The notes under the pieces are model-generated. The model ran no database searches, was not told where the DNA came from, and saw nothing but the letters and a program-made list of their open reading frames with translations. Position numbers and translations under genes: made by a program. Below are positions 36,854 through 46,806 of a DNA stretch of 64,000 bases, piece by piece; positions within the stretch are counted from its first letter, which is position 1; every line of letters starts with the position of its first letter. The DNA comes from Desulfosediminicola ganghwensis (GTDB taxonomy: Bacteria; Desulfobacterota; Desulfobulbia; Desulfobulbales; Desulfocapsaceae): assembly GCF_005116675.2 (NCBI RefSeq), contig NZ_CP050699.1:4178001-4242000 (forward strand). The letters run 5' to 3'.

Positions 36854-37960
36854 ATGCCTAATCATAATCGAGATAATTTTACCCCAACAATAAAACGAAT
36901 TATGGCAGAGCGTGTTGGGTGGAAATGCTCTTTCCCAGGCTGCAACATAAACACTGTTGGTCCTGATTCAGATGATCCTACAAAGAGAATCAATAATGGA
37001 ATTGCAGCTCATATCTATGCTGCTGCACCAAATGGACCAAGATATAATCCTGAAATGACAAAGGATGAAAGACGACATATCACAAATGGTATTTGGATGT
37101 GTAGGCATCATGGGAGTCTTATTGATGCAGATTACACTGAATATTCTGCAGCAACACTGATGAAATGGAAGGAACAGGCAGAAAGAAAAACAGCTGATTC
37201 TCTTAAATATCCATCTTTAGAAGAGGACTTAAAAGAAAGTTCATTAATTCAAGTAGGCAGTAACAATATATTTCATGCTCGTTGGCAATCAATACACCAA
37301 CACAAATGGACTTTTGAAATAATTAAAACAGAAATAGGGAATATTGATACTCTCAATGAATATGTATTATCTTTCAGCACTTTTTCACAGAGCGAGCAGT
37401 ATGTAGTTTTAGAATCTCAAGGTGACGCTAGAAAAATAAAAGATATAAAGCTAACCATTACACCAGAAAACAAAAAGCAGTTAACTATTAATGTTGAAGA
37501 TAAAATAGCACCTACTGATCCTAGAGAATCTGGCTCCGATATGAAGCTTGGGCCTGATGGAGATATTTTTGTTGAAAATGGTAGCTTTGTCCATGTTTCT
37601 GGTATCGAAAATGCCAAACAAATGATCTCTGTTTGCATGAGCACCTTGAAAGGCGAAATTGAAAGCCAAAAAGAGTTAGGCTCGCTCGCAACTGAGTACT
37701 ACCATAAACACTCGGGCGATCTTCCATTATTCTCTCGACTCATAAAACTTGAGTTAATCAGACTATCTTTGATTCCAATAGAAAGGCAATACAATAAAGA
37801 GCTAAGAGCTTCGCTTCATTTTGTTAAAAGATTTATAGACGTAAAAATAGAGAGCAAAGAATTAATCCATAGCAGATTTCAAGCATCGGTTAAGCTGGAA
37901 TGGGGGCATGGTGACCAATGGAGCGGAACTATCCCAATTTTCGTGCTAACACAAACATAA
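36854..37960 (+). CDS. HNH-type protein with a gp25-like C-terminal region
   Basis: The N-terminal 110 residues form an HNH nuclease: CSFPGCNINTVG (Cys pair near residues 25 and 30), AHIYAAAPNGPRY with the first His, HITNGIWMCRHHGSLID with Asn, Cys and His near 75-90. The C-terminal half (from about residue 220) has GDIFVENGSFVHVSG, then a segment with ENAKQMISV and LKGEIESQKELGS. That order resembles gp25-type phage baseplate proteins, which is a weak, pattern-level match. It is the cargo of the next cassette. Defence or nuclease function is a guess. Confidence 0.7.
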   Translation: MPNHNRDNFTPTIKRIMAERVGWKCSFPGCNINTVGPDSDDPTKRINNGIAAHIYAAAPNGPRYNPEMTKDERRHITNGIWMCRHHGSLIDADYTEYSAATLMKWKEQAERKTADSLKYPSLEEDLKESSLIQVGSNNIFHARWQSIHQHKWTFEIIKTEIGNIDTLNEYVLSFSTFSQSEQYVVLESQGDARKIKDIKLTITPENKKQLTINVEDKIAPTDPRESGSDMKLGPDGDIFVENGSFVHVSGIENAKQMISVCMSTLKGEIESQKELGSLATEYYHKHSGDLPLFSRLIKLELIRLSLIPIERQYNKELRASLHFVKRFIDVKIESKELIHSRFQASVKLEWGHGDQWSGTIPIFVLTQT

Positions 37961-38015
37961 CAAATGTTTCACCACGTTCATTACGCTCACTGCTCGCTGA
38001 GGCTCGCCGTTGAAC
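37955..38015 (+). repeat. Possible degenerate attC site 4
   Basis: It overlaps the HNH gene stop and begins with ACATAAC, the same box as site 3. GTTGAAC at 38009-38015 fits the core. The arms pair poorly, so the site may be decayed or not an attC. Confidence 0.35.
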
Positions 38016-38476
38016 TTGCCACTTCTATTCTCTATTAACTACTATTAAGCCAAAACTTAAGATGCCTACTGTACTTCAAAGGTTGAGGAGGTGCAATATT
38101 ACCTGACCCACCAGATAGCCTCTTTGGAACATCAGCCGTTTTTGGTATTCAAGATTCATAGTAGTTCCTTTTTCAGCTAAGGCCGCTGGTTCTCTTTTGT
38201 TATTTCCCCGTTCTCGCCTGCTGTCAGGGACTTAGTCAGTAAGAGTTTGATTGCTTTGAAGTAGACCAGTTGGGCCTTATTTATGTACATGCTGTGACAA
38301 CGCCCTGCACTTTTTCTTGAAGATCTCATACGAGTTTGAGGTTAAACACACCAATGGCTACGGAGTTAATGGATAATCACTCCACGTTTATCCTTATTTG
38401 GATCAGAGTTAACTGCTTGAGTTTCATTTATAATAGAGGCTATCTGAAATTTTTCTATATCTGAAAGAGGTCCTGA
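38016..38476. other. Gene-poor stretch, nothing recognised
   Basis: About 460 bases without a supported gene. Frames on the minus strand around 38200-38340 look like a decayed coding sequence with stops, but it could not be named. Confidence 0.4.
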
Positions 38477-39247
38477 TTGGATTCTGTAAAAATAATAAAA
38501 CAAAAAGTTAATATTGCTCAAATTGTGATGGAATCTGGTGTGGAACTTAACCAAATTGGTTCTACTGGTCGATATATTGGTATTTGCCCATTTCATGAAG
38601 ATAAAAATACACTATTCAATGTGGATAGCGTTCAACAACAATTTCATTGTTTTGGATGTGGTGCGCATGGAGATGTTTATACTTTTTTAATGAAGTATAA
38701 AAATATTATGTTCAAGGATGCATTAAAAGAACTTGCAATTCGAGTTGGCGAATCTTTAGTTGGGCAGAGGCCAAAAGGTAAAAAAGAATATGAGAAAGAA
38801 CAATGTTATAAATTTATGTTACGGGCGGTAGAATATTATCATAACACATTATTTGACAAGTTCATTGGTATGGAAATTCTTGATTATCTCGAAAAAAACA
38901 ATATCACAAGAAAAATGTGCGTAAAACATAAGATTGGATATGCACCAACTCCTGAAAAATATGGATACAAATATTTGTATAATAAACTGAATTCTAGTCA
39001 ACAAATGATTGCGCTTAAAGTTGGATTAATTGCAAGAAGTAATGGTAAGGTCTACGATACATTCAGAAACAGAATCATTATCCCTATTAAACATAAAACC
39101 GGTCAATATGTTGGATTAACATCTAAAAATACTGGAAATGAGGGGCCGAAATATTTAGTGTCAAAAGAGTCCATGATTTTTAAAAAAGATCAGCAAAACG
39201 TTAAATTTTCGGAGAAATTAGCCTATATACTTTCCTGCCACGAATAA
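38477..39247 (+). pseudogene. DnaG-type primase N-terminal stub
   Basis: The N-terminus has a CHC2 zinc finger (CPFHEDKNTLF with later CFGCGAHGDV) and the start of the primase core (RNRIIIPIKHKTGQYVGLTSKN, then GPKYLVSKES). It stops at 256 residues, before the Toprim catalytic domain, and the last 15 or so residues do not look like primase. The start is a TTG with GAGG upstream. Low GC and loss of the catalytic part suggest a fragment of a mobile-element primase. A stand-alone regulatory protein is less likely. Confidence 0.6.
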
Positions 39248-39603
39248 TCCCAAAAAGTGACAAATAAGTATATAGGATCAGATCAAAAAGGAGCAACTTG
39301 AATAATAGAATTCCTAATCAAGTCTTATTGCATTTTTTGGAGTACGCGTCACAGTTTATTCATTTTATATGACTGAGCCTTAACCGTTAACTGATTGAGA
39401 TGTTCGCAGCAAAGCTCTTAGCAGTTAAATATCCTCTTAATTAAAGATATCTACTGTGAACTGAACCGCTACGCGGAAAAACCGACCAACCAGCCTCCCT
39501 TTTGTCCCACCTCTTCCAGCATGAAATTCATTTCTACCATTACTTCCTTGATTGATAAGATACTGTAGTAGCGTCCTTATCAACTCAACCAAGGAGGTGC
39601 GTC

Positions 39604-40475
39604 ATGAGTAGTCCGATCCGAGACGAGTTCGTCGAACACATGAATTTTCACGGTCTCACCCATGAGACCCAGCGTGGGTACATCAGTGGGGTCAGATGCC
39701 TGGCAAAGTACTACAATCAGTCCCCGGAGAAGCTGAGCAATGACCAGGTGCGGGGCTATTTCCGCCATCTGCTGCTGGAGAAAAAACTGGCATGGAGTTC
39801 ATGCAAGACCTATCTCTCAGGCATCACCTATTTCTACCGTCATATTTGCGACCGGGAGGTTGATGACCGCTTTGGCCTGCCGCCGAAACCACGGAGCAAG
39901 AAACTACCGGCCGTACTGTCAATGGAAGAAGTAGGCCGTCTTCTGGGCTGCATTGATAACCTTAAACACCGGGTTCTGCTCAAGACCATCTACAGCGCAG
40001 GGCTTAGAGTCGGGGAAGCTATTCGCCTCAAGCCGGAGCATATTGAAAGCGATCCGTCCAGGATGGTAATCAGGGTCCAACAGGGCAAGGGACGCAAGGA
40101 TCGCTATACGGTTCTGTCCAGACAGTTGCTCCCTGAACTGCGGGCCTATTGGCAGGAGTACAAGCCCAAGCTGTGGTTGTTTCCCGGCCAGAAGCCCGGA
40201 ACCCATATCAGAAGTGCTTCCGTCTCGATGATGCTCTACGCAGCTAAAAAAAAATCGGCTTAACCAGGGAATGCAGTCTCCATACTCTCAGACACAGCTT
40301 TGCCACCCACCTCCTCTATAAAGGCTACGACCTTTATACCATCAGCCAACTGCTCGGCCACAGCAACATAGAAACAACGACGATCTATCTGCATCTGGTT
40401 CCAGCCAGGTATGTCCAACTCAAGAGTCCGCTTGATCTGCTGGACGAGACGAAGGAGGGAGCAGATGAAAGATAA
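39604..40475 (+). CDS. Tyrosine recombinase of element A, needing a -1 frameshift
   Basis: The first frame gives 219 residues ending at TAA 40261-40263, shortly after a run of nine A at 40246-40254. It contains the core-binding domain and [11 protein letters not shown] with the first Arg. A -1 shift on the run continues as [15 protein letters not shown], then [16 protein letters not shown] with the catalytic Tyr, and stops at 40475. The sum of 872 nt fits one -1 shift exactly. The start has AAGGAGG upstream. Transcript slippage is an alternative mechanism. Confidence 0.8.
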
Positions 40476-41649
40476 TGGCAACACACCGGAGATTGCCGAT
40501 ATCTTTCGCAGATATGGTAAGAAATACCGGGATATGCATGTGGTGGGATCGCAGCAATATAAGGTCATGAGACGCATCGAAATATGTCGGACCGCTGCCC
40601 TTGGAGGCCATGTCGAAGCCTGTAATCATTGCGGTTATAGCCGCAACGCATATAACTCCTGCCGGGACAGACACTGTCCGAAATGCCAGACCATGGTCAA
40701 GGAGAAATGGCTCAGTGACAGAAGGACAGAACTGCTGCCTTGCCCCTATTTTCACAACGTTTTCACTTTGCCGCATGAGCTCAACCCCCTGGTTATGGGC
40801 AATAAACACATTATGCTGACTCTGCTGTTTACCGCAGTCAAAGAAACATTGCAGGTCTTCGCCCGTGATCCGCAGTGGCGCCTTGGGGGCCAACTCGGCT
40901 TCATTTCCGTGCTTCACACATGGAATCAGAAACTCATGGACCACTACCACCTGCACTGCATCATCCCGGCAGGAGTTCTTTCATTTGATCGTACAAGCTG
41001 GACCGGCACCAGAAGAAAATATTTATTCCGGGTTCAGTCATTGGCGAAGGAGTTCAAAAAACGCTATCTGGACAAGCTAGAAAGGGCACATAAGAAAAAC
41101 CTCCTTTCTTTCCCTGGCAAGGTTGCAGGGCTGCAAGAGAAAAAACAGTTCCTGACGTTCATAGAAACGTTGCGTGGCAAGCAGTGGATCACTTATGCCA
41201 AACAGCCCTTTGGTGGACCGGAACAGGTACTCGAATATCTCGGTCGCTATACCCACCGGGTGGCAATAACCAACAACCGGATCATTGCTATCGATGATGG
41301 CAAGGTTAGCTTCAGGTATCGGGACCGCAGCGACGACAATAAGGAAAAAGAACTTACCCTCAGTGCTGAAGAATTTATCAGGCGATTTCTCCTGCACGTG
41401 CTGCCGAGCGGCTTTACCAAAATCCGCTATTACGGCTTCCTGGCTCATGCTAACAAGAAAACCTGCATCGCTTTAATCCGCACCCTGATCGGTTCAGACG
41501 TCAAATATACACAGAAAACAGTGGAGACCGTTCAGGAGATGATGCTGCGCTTGACCGGCATCGACATCTGCTGCTGCCCGCAGTGCGGCAAGGGAAAGCT
41601 GGTCTATCTCAGGCCGATTACCGACCTGGCTTATGATGATAGCTCCTGA
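40465..41649 (+). CDS. IS91-family HUH transposase (element A)
   Basis: Starting at ATG 40465 after AAGGAGG, the protein has 394 residues. It has a zinc finger ([16 protein letters not shown]), the HUH motif [10 protein letters not shown] near residue 165, YLGRYTHRV near 265 with the Tyr, and [16 protein letters not shown]. It overlaps the recombinase end by 11 nt. A C-terminal [10 protein letters not shown] may be another zinc site. In-frame codons before 40465 belong to the recombinase region. Confidence 0.9.
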   Translation: MKDNGNTPEIADIFRRYGKKYRDMHVVGSQQYKVMRRIEICRTAALGGHVEACNHCGYSRNAYNSCRDRHCPKCQTMVKEKWLSDRRTELLPCPYFHNVFTLPHELNPLVMGNKHIMLTLLFTAVKETLQVFARDPQWRLGGQLGFISVLHTWNQKLMDHYHLHCIIPAGVLSFDRTSWTGTRRKYLFRVQSLAKEFKKRYLDKLERAHKKNLLSFPGKVAGLQEKKQFLTFIETLRGKQWITYAKQPFGGPEQVLEYLGRYTHRVAITNNRIIAIDDGKVSFRYRDRSDDNKEKELTLSAEEFIRRFLLHVLPSGFTKIRYYGFLAHANKKTCIALIRTLIGSDVKYTQKTVETVQEMMLRLTGIDICCCPQCGKGKLVYLRPITDLAYDDSS

Positions 41650-42011
41650 TCAGGTTTCTGTATCAGGATTTATCTAATTTCCAGATATACCGATGTTGGA
41701 TTCAACAGGATAGCTGCATCTTGCACAGGTGAAAATTGCGAGCAAATACGTGGGTGCCATGAAAAAATATACATTTTGTCGCAAAACCAGCGTCATCAAA
41801 GACCAGTTTCGCCGGCTATGCTCGAAAGACCCGCTTCTCAATCTTGCACCACGACCGATAAACAGTAATCAGGAACCGCAATTAATCCCCATAGCATAAC
41901 GTTTCCGGCCACAACTCCCCCGCAGTTCAGTTCTCAAGGTTTATCAATAATTGCAGCATGTTTTGTTGTGAATTCAAGGACTGCCAGAGCGCAACTATTG
42001 ATAAACCTATT

Positions 42012-42093
42012 CTGTGAAGATGAGGTTGCCCCTGTCTGGTGAGTGAGGTTGCCCGCTGCTGAGGCGGCTCTGAAGGGCTTCAGGAAGAAGCTC
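42012..42093. repeat. 82-bp repeat, copy 1
   Basis: This segment matches 49444-49525 with about four mismatches. It contains GAGGTTGCCC twice, 13 nt apart, so it looks like a multi-repeat end of an insertion sequence (IS21-type ends have such repeats, but the family is not proven). It separates IS91-like elements A and B. Confidence 0.55.
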
Positions 42094-42279
42094 AACTATG
42101 ACCTCTCACCACTGAGGTAAAGGTGTTCATGGAGAACTGAACCGCTACGCGGAAAAACCGACCAACCAGCCTCCCTTTTGTCCCACCTCTTCCAGCATGA
42201 AATTCATTTCTACCATTACTTTCTTGATTGATAAGATACTGTAGTAGCGTCCTTATCAACTCAACCAAGGAGGTGCGTC

Positions 42280-43151
42280 ATGAGTAGTCCGATCCGAGAC
42301 GAGTTCGTCGAACACATGAATTTTCACGGTCTCACCCATGAGACCCAGCGTGGGTACATCAGTGGGGTCAGATGCCTGGCAAAGTACTACAATAAGTCCC
42401 CGGAGAAGCTGAGCAATGACCAGGTGCGGGGCTATTTCCGCCATCTGCTGCTGGAGAAAAAACTGGCATGGAGTTCATGCAAGACCTATCTCTCAGGCAT
42501 CACCTATTTCTACCGTCATATTTGCGACCGGGAGGTTGATGACCGCTTTGGCCTGCCGCCGAAACCACGGAGCAAGAAACTACCGGCCGTACTGTCAATG
42601 GAAGAAGTAGGCCGTCTTCTGGGCTGCATTGATAACCTTAAACACCGGGTTCTGCTCAAGACCATCTACAGCGCAGGGCTTAGAGTCGGGGAAGCTATTC
42701 GCCTCAAGCCGGAGCATATTGAAAGCGATCCGTCCAGGATGGTAATCAGGGTCCAACAGGGCAAGGGACGCAAGGATCGCTATACGGTTCTGTCCAGACA
42801 GTTGCTCCCTGAACTGCGGGCCTATTGGCAGGAGTACAAGCCCAAGCTGTGGTTGTTTCCCGGCCAGAAGCCCGGAACCCATATCAGAAGTGCTTCCGTC
42901 TCGATGATGCTCTACGCAGCTAAAAAAAAATCGGCTTAACCAGGGAATGCAGTCTCCATACTCTCAGACACAGCTTTGCCACCCACCTCCTCTATAAAGG
43001 CTACGACCTTTATACCATCAGCCAACTGCTCGGCCACAGCAACATAGAAACAACGACGATCTATCTGCATCTGGTTCCAGCCAGGTATGTCCAACTCAAG
43101 AGTCCGCTTGATCTGCTGGACGAGACGAAGGAGGGAGCAGATGAAAGATAA
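42280..43151 (+). CDS. Tyrosine recombinase of element B, needing a -1 frameshift
   Basis: It has the same organisation as in element A: a first frame of 219 residues, a run of nine A at 42922-42930, and a -1 frame carrying the C-terminal RHSFAT and LLGHSN catalytic motifs to the stop at 43149-43151. One residue differs from element A within the first frame. The conservation of the run in both copies is expected from the recent copy event; the more diverged element C has an independent version of the same arrangement. Confidence 0.8.
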
Positions 43152-44325
43152 TGGCAACACACCGGAGATTGCCGATATCTTTCGCAGATATGGTAAGAAA
43201 TACCGGGATATGCATGTGGTGGGATCGCAGCAATATAAGGTCATGAGACGCATCGAAATATGTCGGACCGCTGCCCTTGGAGGCCATGTCGAAGCCTGTA
43301 ATCATTGCGGTTATAGCCGCAACGCATATAACTCCTGCCGGGACAGACACTGTCCGAAATGCCAGACCATGGTCAAGGAGAAATGGCTCAGTGACAGAAG
43401 GACAGAACTGCTGCCTTGCCCCTATTTTCACAACGTTTTCACTTTGCCGCATGAGCTTAATCCCCTGGTTATGGGCAATAAACACATTATGCTGACTCTG
43501 CTGTTTACCGCAGTCAAAGAAACATTGCAGGTCTTCGCCCGTGATCCGCAGTGGCGCCTTGGGGGCCAACTCGGCTTCATTTCCGTGCTTCACACATGGA
43601 ATCAGAAACTCATGGACCACTACCACCTGCACTGCATCATCCCGGCAGGAGTTCTTTCATTTGATCGTACAAGCTGGACCGGCACCAGAAGAAAATATTT
43701 ATTCCGGGTTCAGTCATTGGCGAAGGAGTTCAAAAAACGCTATCTGGACAAGCTAGAAAGGGCACATAAGAAAAACCTCCTTTCTTTCCCTGGCAAGGTT
43801 GCAGGGCTGCAAGAGAAAAAACAGTTCCTGACGTTCATAGAAACGTTGCGTGGCAAGCAGTGGATCACTTATGCCAAACAGCCCTTTGGTGGACCGGAAC
43901 AGGTACTCGAATATCTCGGTCGCTATACCCACCGGGTGGCAATAACCAACAACCGGATCATTGCTATCGATGATGGCAAGGTTAGCTTCAGGTATCGGGA
44001 CCGCAGCGACGACAATAAGGAAAAAGAACTTACCCTCAGTGCTGAAGAATTTATCAGGCGATTTCTCCTGCACGTGCTGCCGAGCGGCTTTACCAAAATC
44101 CGCTATTACGGCTTCCTGGCTCATGCTAACAAGAAAACCTGCATCGCTTTAATCCGCACCCTGATCGGTTCAGACGTCAAATATACACAGAAAACAGTGG
44201 AGACCGTTCAGGAGATGATGCTGCGCTTGACCGGCATCGACATCTGCTGCTGCCCGCAGTGCGGCAAGGGAAAGCTGGTCTATCTCAGGCCGATTACCGA
44301 CCTGGCTTATGATGATAGCTCCTGA
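43141..44325 (+). CDS. IS91-family HUH transposase (element B)
   Basis: Starting at ATG 43141, it encodes the same 394-residue protein as element A, with the zinc finger, HUH and Tyr motifs intact. It overlaps the recombinase by 11 nt. Both copies look functional as proteins. Confidence 0.9.
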   Translation: MKDNGNTPEIADIFRRYGKKYRDMHVVGSQQYKVMRRIEICRTAALGGHVEACNHCGYSRNAYNSCRDRHCPKCQTMVKEKWLSDRRTELLPCPYFHNVFTLPHELNPLVMGNKHIMLTLLFTAVKETLQVFARDPQWRLGGQLGFISVLHTWNQKLMDHYHLHCIIPAGVLSFDRTSWTGTRRKYLFRVQSLAKEFKKRYLDKLERAHKKNLLSFPGKVAGLQEKKQFLTFIETLRGKQWITYAKQPFGGPEQVLEYLGRYTHRVAITNNRIIAIDDGKVSFRYRDRSDDNKEKELTLSAEEFIRRFLLHVLPSGFTKIRYYGFLAHANKKTCIALIRTLIGSDVKYTQKTVETVQEMMLRLTGIDICCCPQCGKGKLVYLRPITDLAYDDSS

Positions 44326-44844
44326 TCAGGTTTCTGTATCAGGATTTATCTAATTTCCAGATATACCGATGTTGGATTCAACAGGATAGCTGCGTCTTGC
44401 ACAGGTGAAAATTGCGAGCAAATACGTGGGTGCCATGAAAAAATATACATTTTGTCGCAAAACCAGCGTCATCAAAGACCAGTTTCGCCGGCTATGCTCG
44501 AAAGCCCCCCTTCTCAATATTGCACCACGACCGTTAAACAGTAATCAGGAACCGCAATTAATCCCCATAGCATAACGTTTCCGGCCACAACTCCCCCGCA
44601 GTTCAGTTCTCAAGGTTTATCAATAATTGCAGCATGTTTTGTTGTGAATTCAAGGACTGCCAGAGCGCAACTATTGATAAACCTATTCTGTTTATCTCAA
44701 CTTTCAGACTTCTCATTTCATGTTAGGGTTAAAGAAAATTCGAACCTTCAAAATACAGAAATAACGTAATAATTAAGTAGAAGGTGTGAGCTGTATCTTT
44801 GGTAAAATTGGGCTCTTAGATATACTCTTTACGCTCGACAGAAT

Positions 44845-46126
44845 AGGCGACATCACTGCTGTCTCACAAATAATAACGTGATTACGGATAAATAAAGGCT
44901 CGGAGAGCTTCTTGTGTTATAGTGAATTTGCGAAAAACAATATAATAACAAGGAGATCCGAGCCATGGCTCATTCTAGCACAATCCTAAATCAGATTGCT
45001 TCATTTTTCCCAAGACATGATTTTGAGAAACTGGCAAGAAAGCATCATCATGGACAAAAGTTTCGCTCCTTCAACAGATGGAGCCAGTTTCTCGCCATGA
45101 CTATAGCCCAACTCACTTCCAGAAAGAGCCTTCGTGACTTAGTCAGCAACCTGGCCGTTCAAAAGTCTCGTTTGTATCATTTGGGTATGAGGCCAACTAG
45201 TCGGGCCACCTTGGCTCGTGTCAATGAGCAACAGCCTTATGAGACTTTCAAAGCCATGTTCTTTCAGCTTTTGCATAAGTGCCAGGCGAATGCTCCGAAG
45301 CATAGGTTCAAGTTCAAGGGTAAAATTTATTTACTCGATGCAACGATGGTCAATCTCTGTCTCTCAGTGTTTCCGTGGGCTAACTACCGCAAAACCAAGG
45401 GTGCCATGAAATTGCATTTTGGCCTTGATGCAAGTGGCTATCTTCCAGTCTTCATGGATATGACGGAGGGCAAAAAACATGAAATCGAATGGGCACGATC
45501 TCTTAACCTGCCTGCCGGTTCTTGTGTAGTTTTTGACCGAGGGTTCACCGATTACACTTGGTACGAGACCCTCGACAAACGCAAAATAACGTTCGTAACA
45601 CGGCTTAAAAGTAATGCAAAAGTCTATCGCTACGGCAACCGACGTAAACCCGATTCTCCTGATGTTCTTGAAGACCAAAAGATAAAAATTCCAGGATATC
45701 AGTTCACTTTTCGACGGATTATCTATGTTGATCCAGAAACGGGCATTGAGTATCAGTTTGTGACAAATTCGAGGAAACTCAAAGCATCAGAGGTTGCTGC
45801 AATTTATAAAGAACGCTGGCAAATCGAACTGTTCTTTAAGTGGATCAAGCAACAACTAAAAGTGAAGACGTTTCTTGGAACATCTGAAAACGCAGTACTT
45901 ACACAGCTATGGATTGCCCTCTGTGTCTATCTAATGCTGTCGTATTTTAAATTCATGGCCAAATTCAAAGGATCGCTCACGCAACTGCTCAGGCTATTGC
46001 AATTGAACATTTTTGAAAGAAGACCGTTGGCTGACTTGTTAAAGCCGCCTGACAAACCAGGAAAAACACAATTTTCGCCACAACTTGCATTGTGGAATTA
46101 ACTATGAGACAGCAGTGAGGCGACAT
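44845..46126. mobile_element. IS4-family insertion sequence with 9-bp target duplication
   Basis: The element spans 44854-46117 (1264 bp). Its ends are the 13-bp perfect inverted repeats CACTGCTGTCTCA (left) and TGAGACAGCAGTG (right). The flanking direct repeat AGGCGACAT occurs at 44845-44853 and 46118-46126. Perfect ends and duplication indicate a recent insertion. Confidence 0.95.
44965..46101 (+). CDS. IS4-family DDE transposase
   Basis: The 378-residue protein has the N-terminal DUF4372-like region (SFNRWSQFLAMTIAQLTSR) and the DDE core: LLDATMVNL, VVFDRGFTDY, and YKERWQIELFFKWIKQQL with the YREK-like Glu near residue 290. It is preceded by AAGGAG. The frame is intact, so the element could be active. 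Confidence 0.93.
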   Translation: MAHSSTILNQIASFFPRHDFEKLARKHHHGQKFRSFNRWSQFLAMTIAQLTSRKSLRDLVSNLAVQKSRLYHLGMRPTSRATLARVNEQQPYETFKAMFFQLLHKCQANAPKHRFKFKGKIYLLDATMVNLCLSVFPWANYRKTKGAMKLHFGLDASGYLPVFMDMTEGKKHEIEWARSLNLPAGSCVVFDRGFTDYTWYETLDKRKITFVTRLKSNAKVYRYGNRRKPDSPDVLEDQKIKIPGYQFTFRRIIYVDPETGIEYQFVTNSRKLKASEVAAIYKERWQIELFFKWIKQQLKVKTFLGTSENAVLTQLWIALCVYLMLSYFKFMAKFKGSLTQLLRLLQLNIFERRPLADLLKPPDKPGKTQFSPQLALWN

Positions 46127-46165
46127 ATTCAACAAGCGAGTTGATATCGTAGACTGGCAGCCTGG

Positions 46166-46640
46166 TTACTGCCTAATTCTGCTTTGAAACGCGCAAAGAT
46201 CTGTGCATTCGAGTAGCAAGGCGTTTAAGCTATGCTCTGTCGCGAGTTTGAAGGCTGAATCACAGATCTCTTCTTCTAACTTCACCATATCAAAGTCGTT
46301 ACGCTTACCTTCGACAATGGTTTCCCAGAATTCCGAACAGCCTTCCATTCCACGAATATGAAAATCCTCAATACTAAGACTAATGTCTTTGAAATGATCA
46401 GAGTTTAAAGCTGCTGATGAACTTGCTGTGAGTATGCCGATGTTTGCTTCACCACCATGCATAATGCATAATAAGGGAAGCTGTAAAAGACTGGATGAAA
46501 AGACAGGGATGGATACCGCTTCTGATAGTTCAGCTTGAAATCTTGCCAGAAAACCGCAGCTGCCGGTGATAGCTTTTACGCCTTCCTTTTCAAGAGAAAT
46601 TGCTGCATCTAGAAAAGGTCGGAGAAGCTCCGGTCCTGAT
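46166..46640 (-). pseudogene. Remnant of an aspartate/glutamate racemase-family gene
   Basis: On the minus strand, the frame from about 46640 reads GVKAITGSCGFLARFQ, then SIPVFSSSLLQLPL, IGILTASSSAAL and ALLLECTDL near its end. This is the pattern of the Asp/Glu/hydantoin racemase fold, with the catalytic Cys context in ITGSCG and LECTD. The N-terminal third is missing, cut by the junction with the NtrC remnant, so this is a fragment. Its stop near 46166 appears native. Confidence 0.7.
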
Positions 46641-46641
46641 C

Positions 46642-46764
46642 ACCCCTGTCAATAATCTGAACGGGAATATTCGGCAGGCCGCAACAAAGCTAGATATTAG
46701 TCGGCCAACTATTTACAGGAAGCTTAAACAATATGGATTTTCAAATAGAGACTGTAAACAATGA
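46642..46764 (+). pseudogene. Remnant of a sigma-54-dependent regulator (Fis-type HTH)
   Basis: The frame reads NNLNGNIRQAATKLDISRP, then TIYRKLKQYGF and stops at 46762-46764. This is the C-terminal DNA-binding helix-turn-helix of NtrC-type activators. Nothing remains of the AAA+ and sensor domains. It abuts the racemase remnant head to head, a rearrangement scar. Confidence 0.75.
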
Positions 46765-46806
46765 TTTGTTCTTTATCATCTGTTCTCAAGGTTCGATTGA
46801 TGGATT

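Larger units (their letters stand above)
39458..42015 (+). mobile_element. IS91-like element A (with recombinase and transposase)
   Basis: Identity with element B begins at 39458 and ends at 42015, giving a 2558-bp unit. The left end reads GAAC, 4 bases, then CCGCTACGCGG, as in element C. The right part contains a 13-bp inverted repeat, AGGTTTATCAATA with TATTGATAAACCT. The true right boundary is less sure than the left because IS91-type elements lack terminal repeats. Confidence 0.75.
42134..44691 (+). mobile_element. IS91-like element B, near-identical copy of A
   Basis: It lies 2676 bp to the right of element A in the same orientation and has the same 2558-bp extent. Only scattered base changes separate the two (for example Asn to Lys in the recombinase), so the copy is recent. 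The two copies are separated by 118 bp. Confidence 0.75.
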
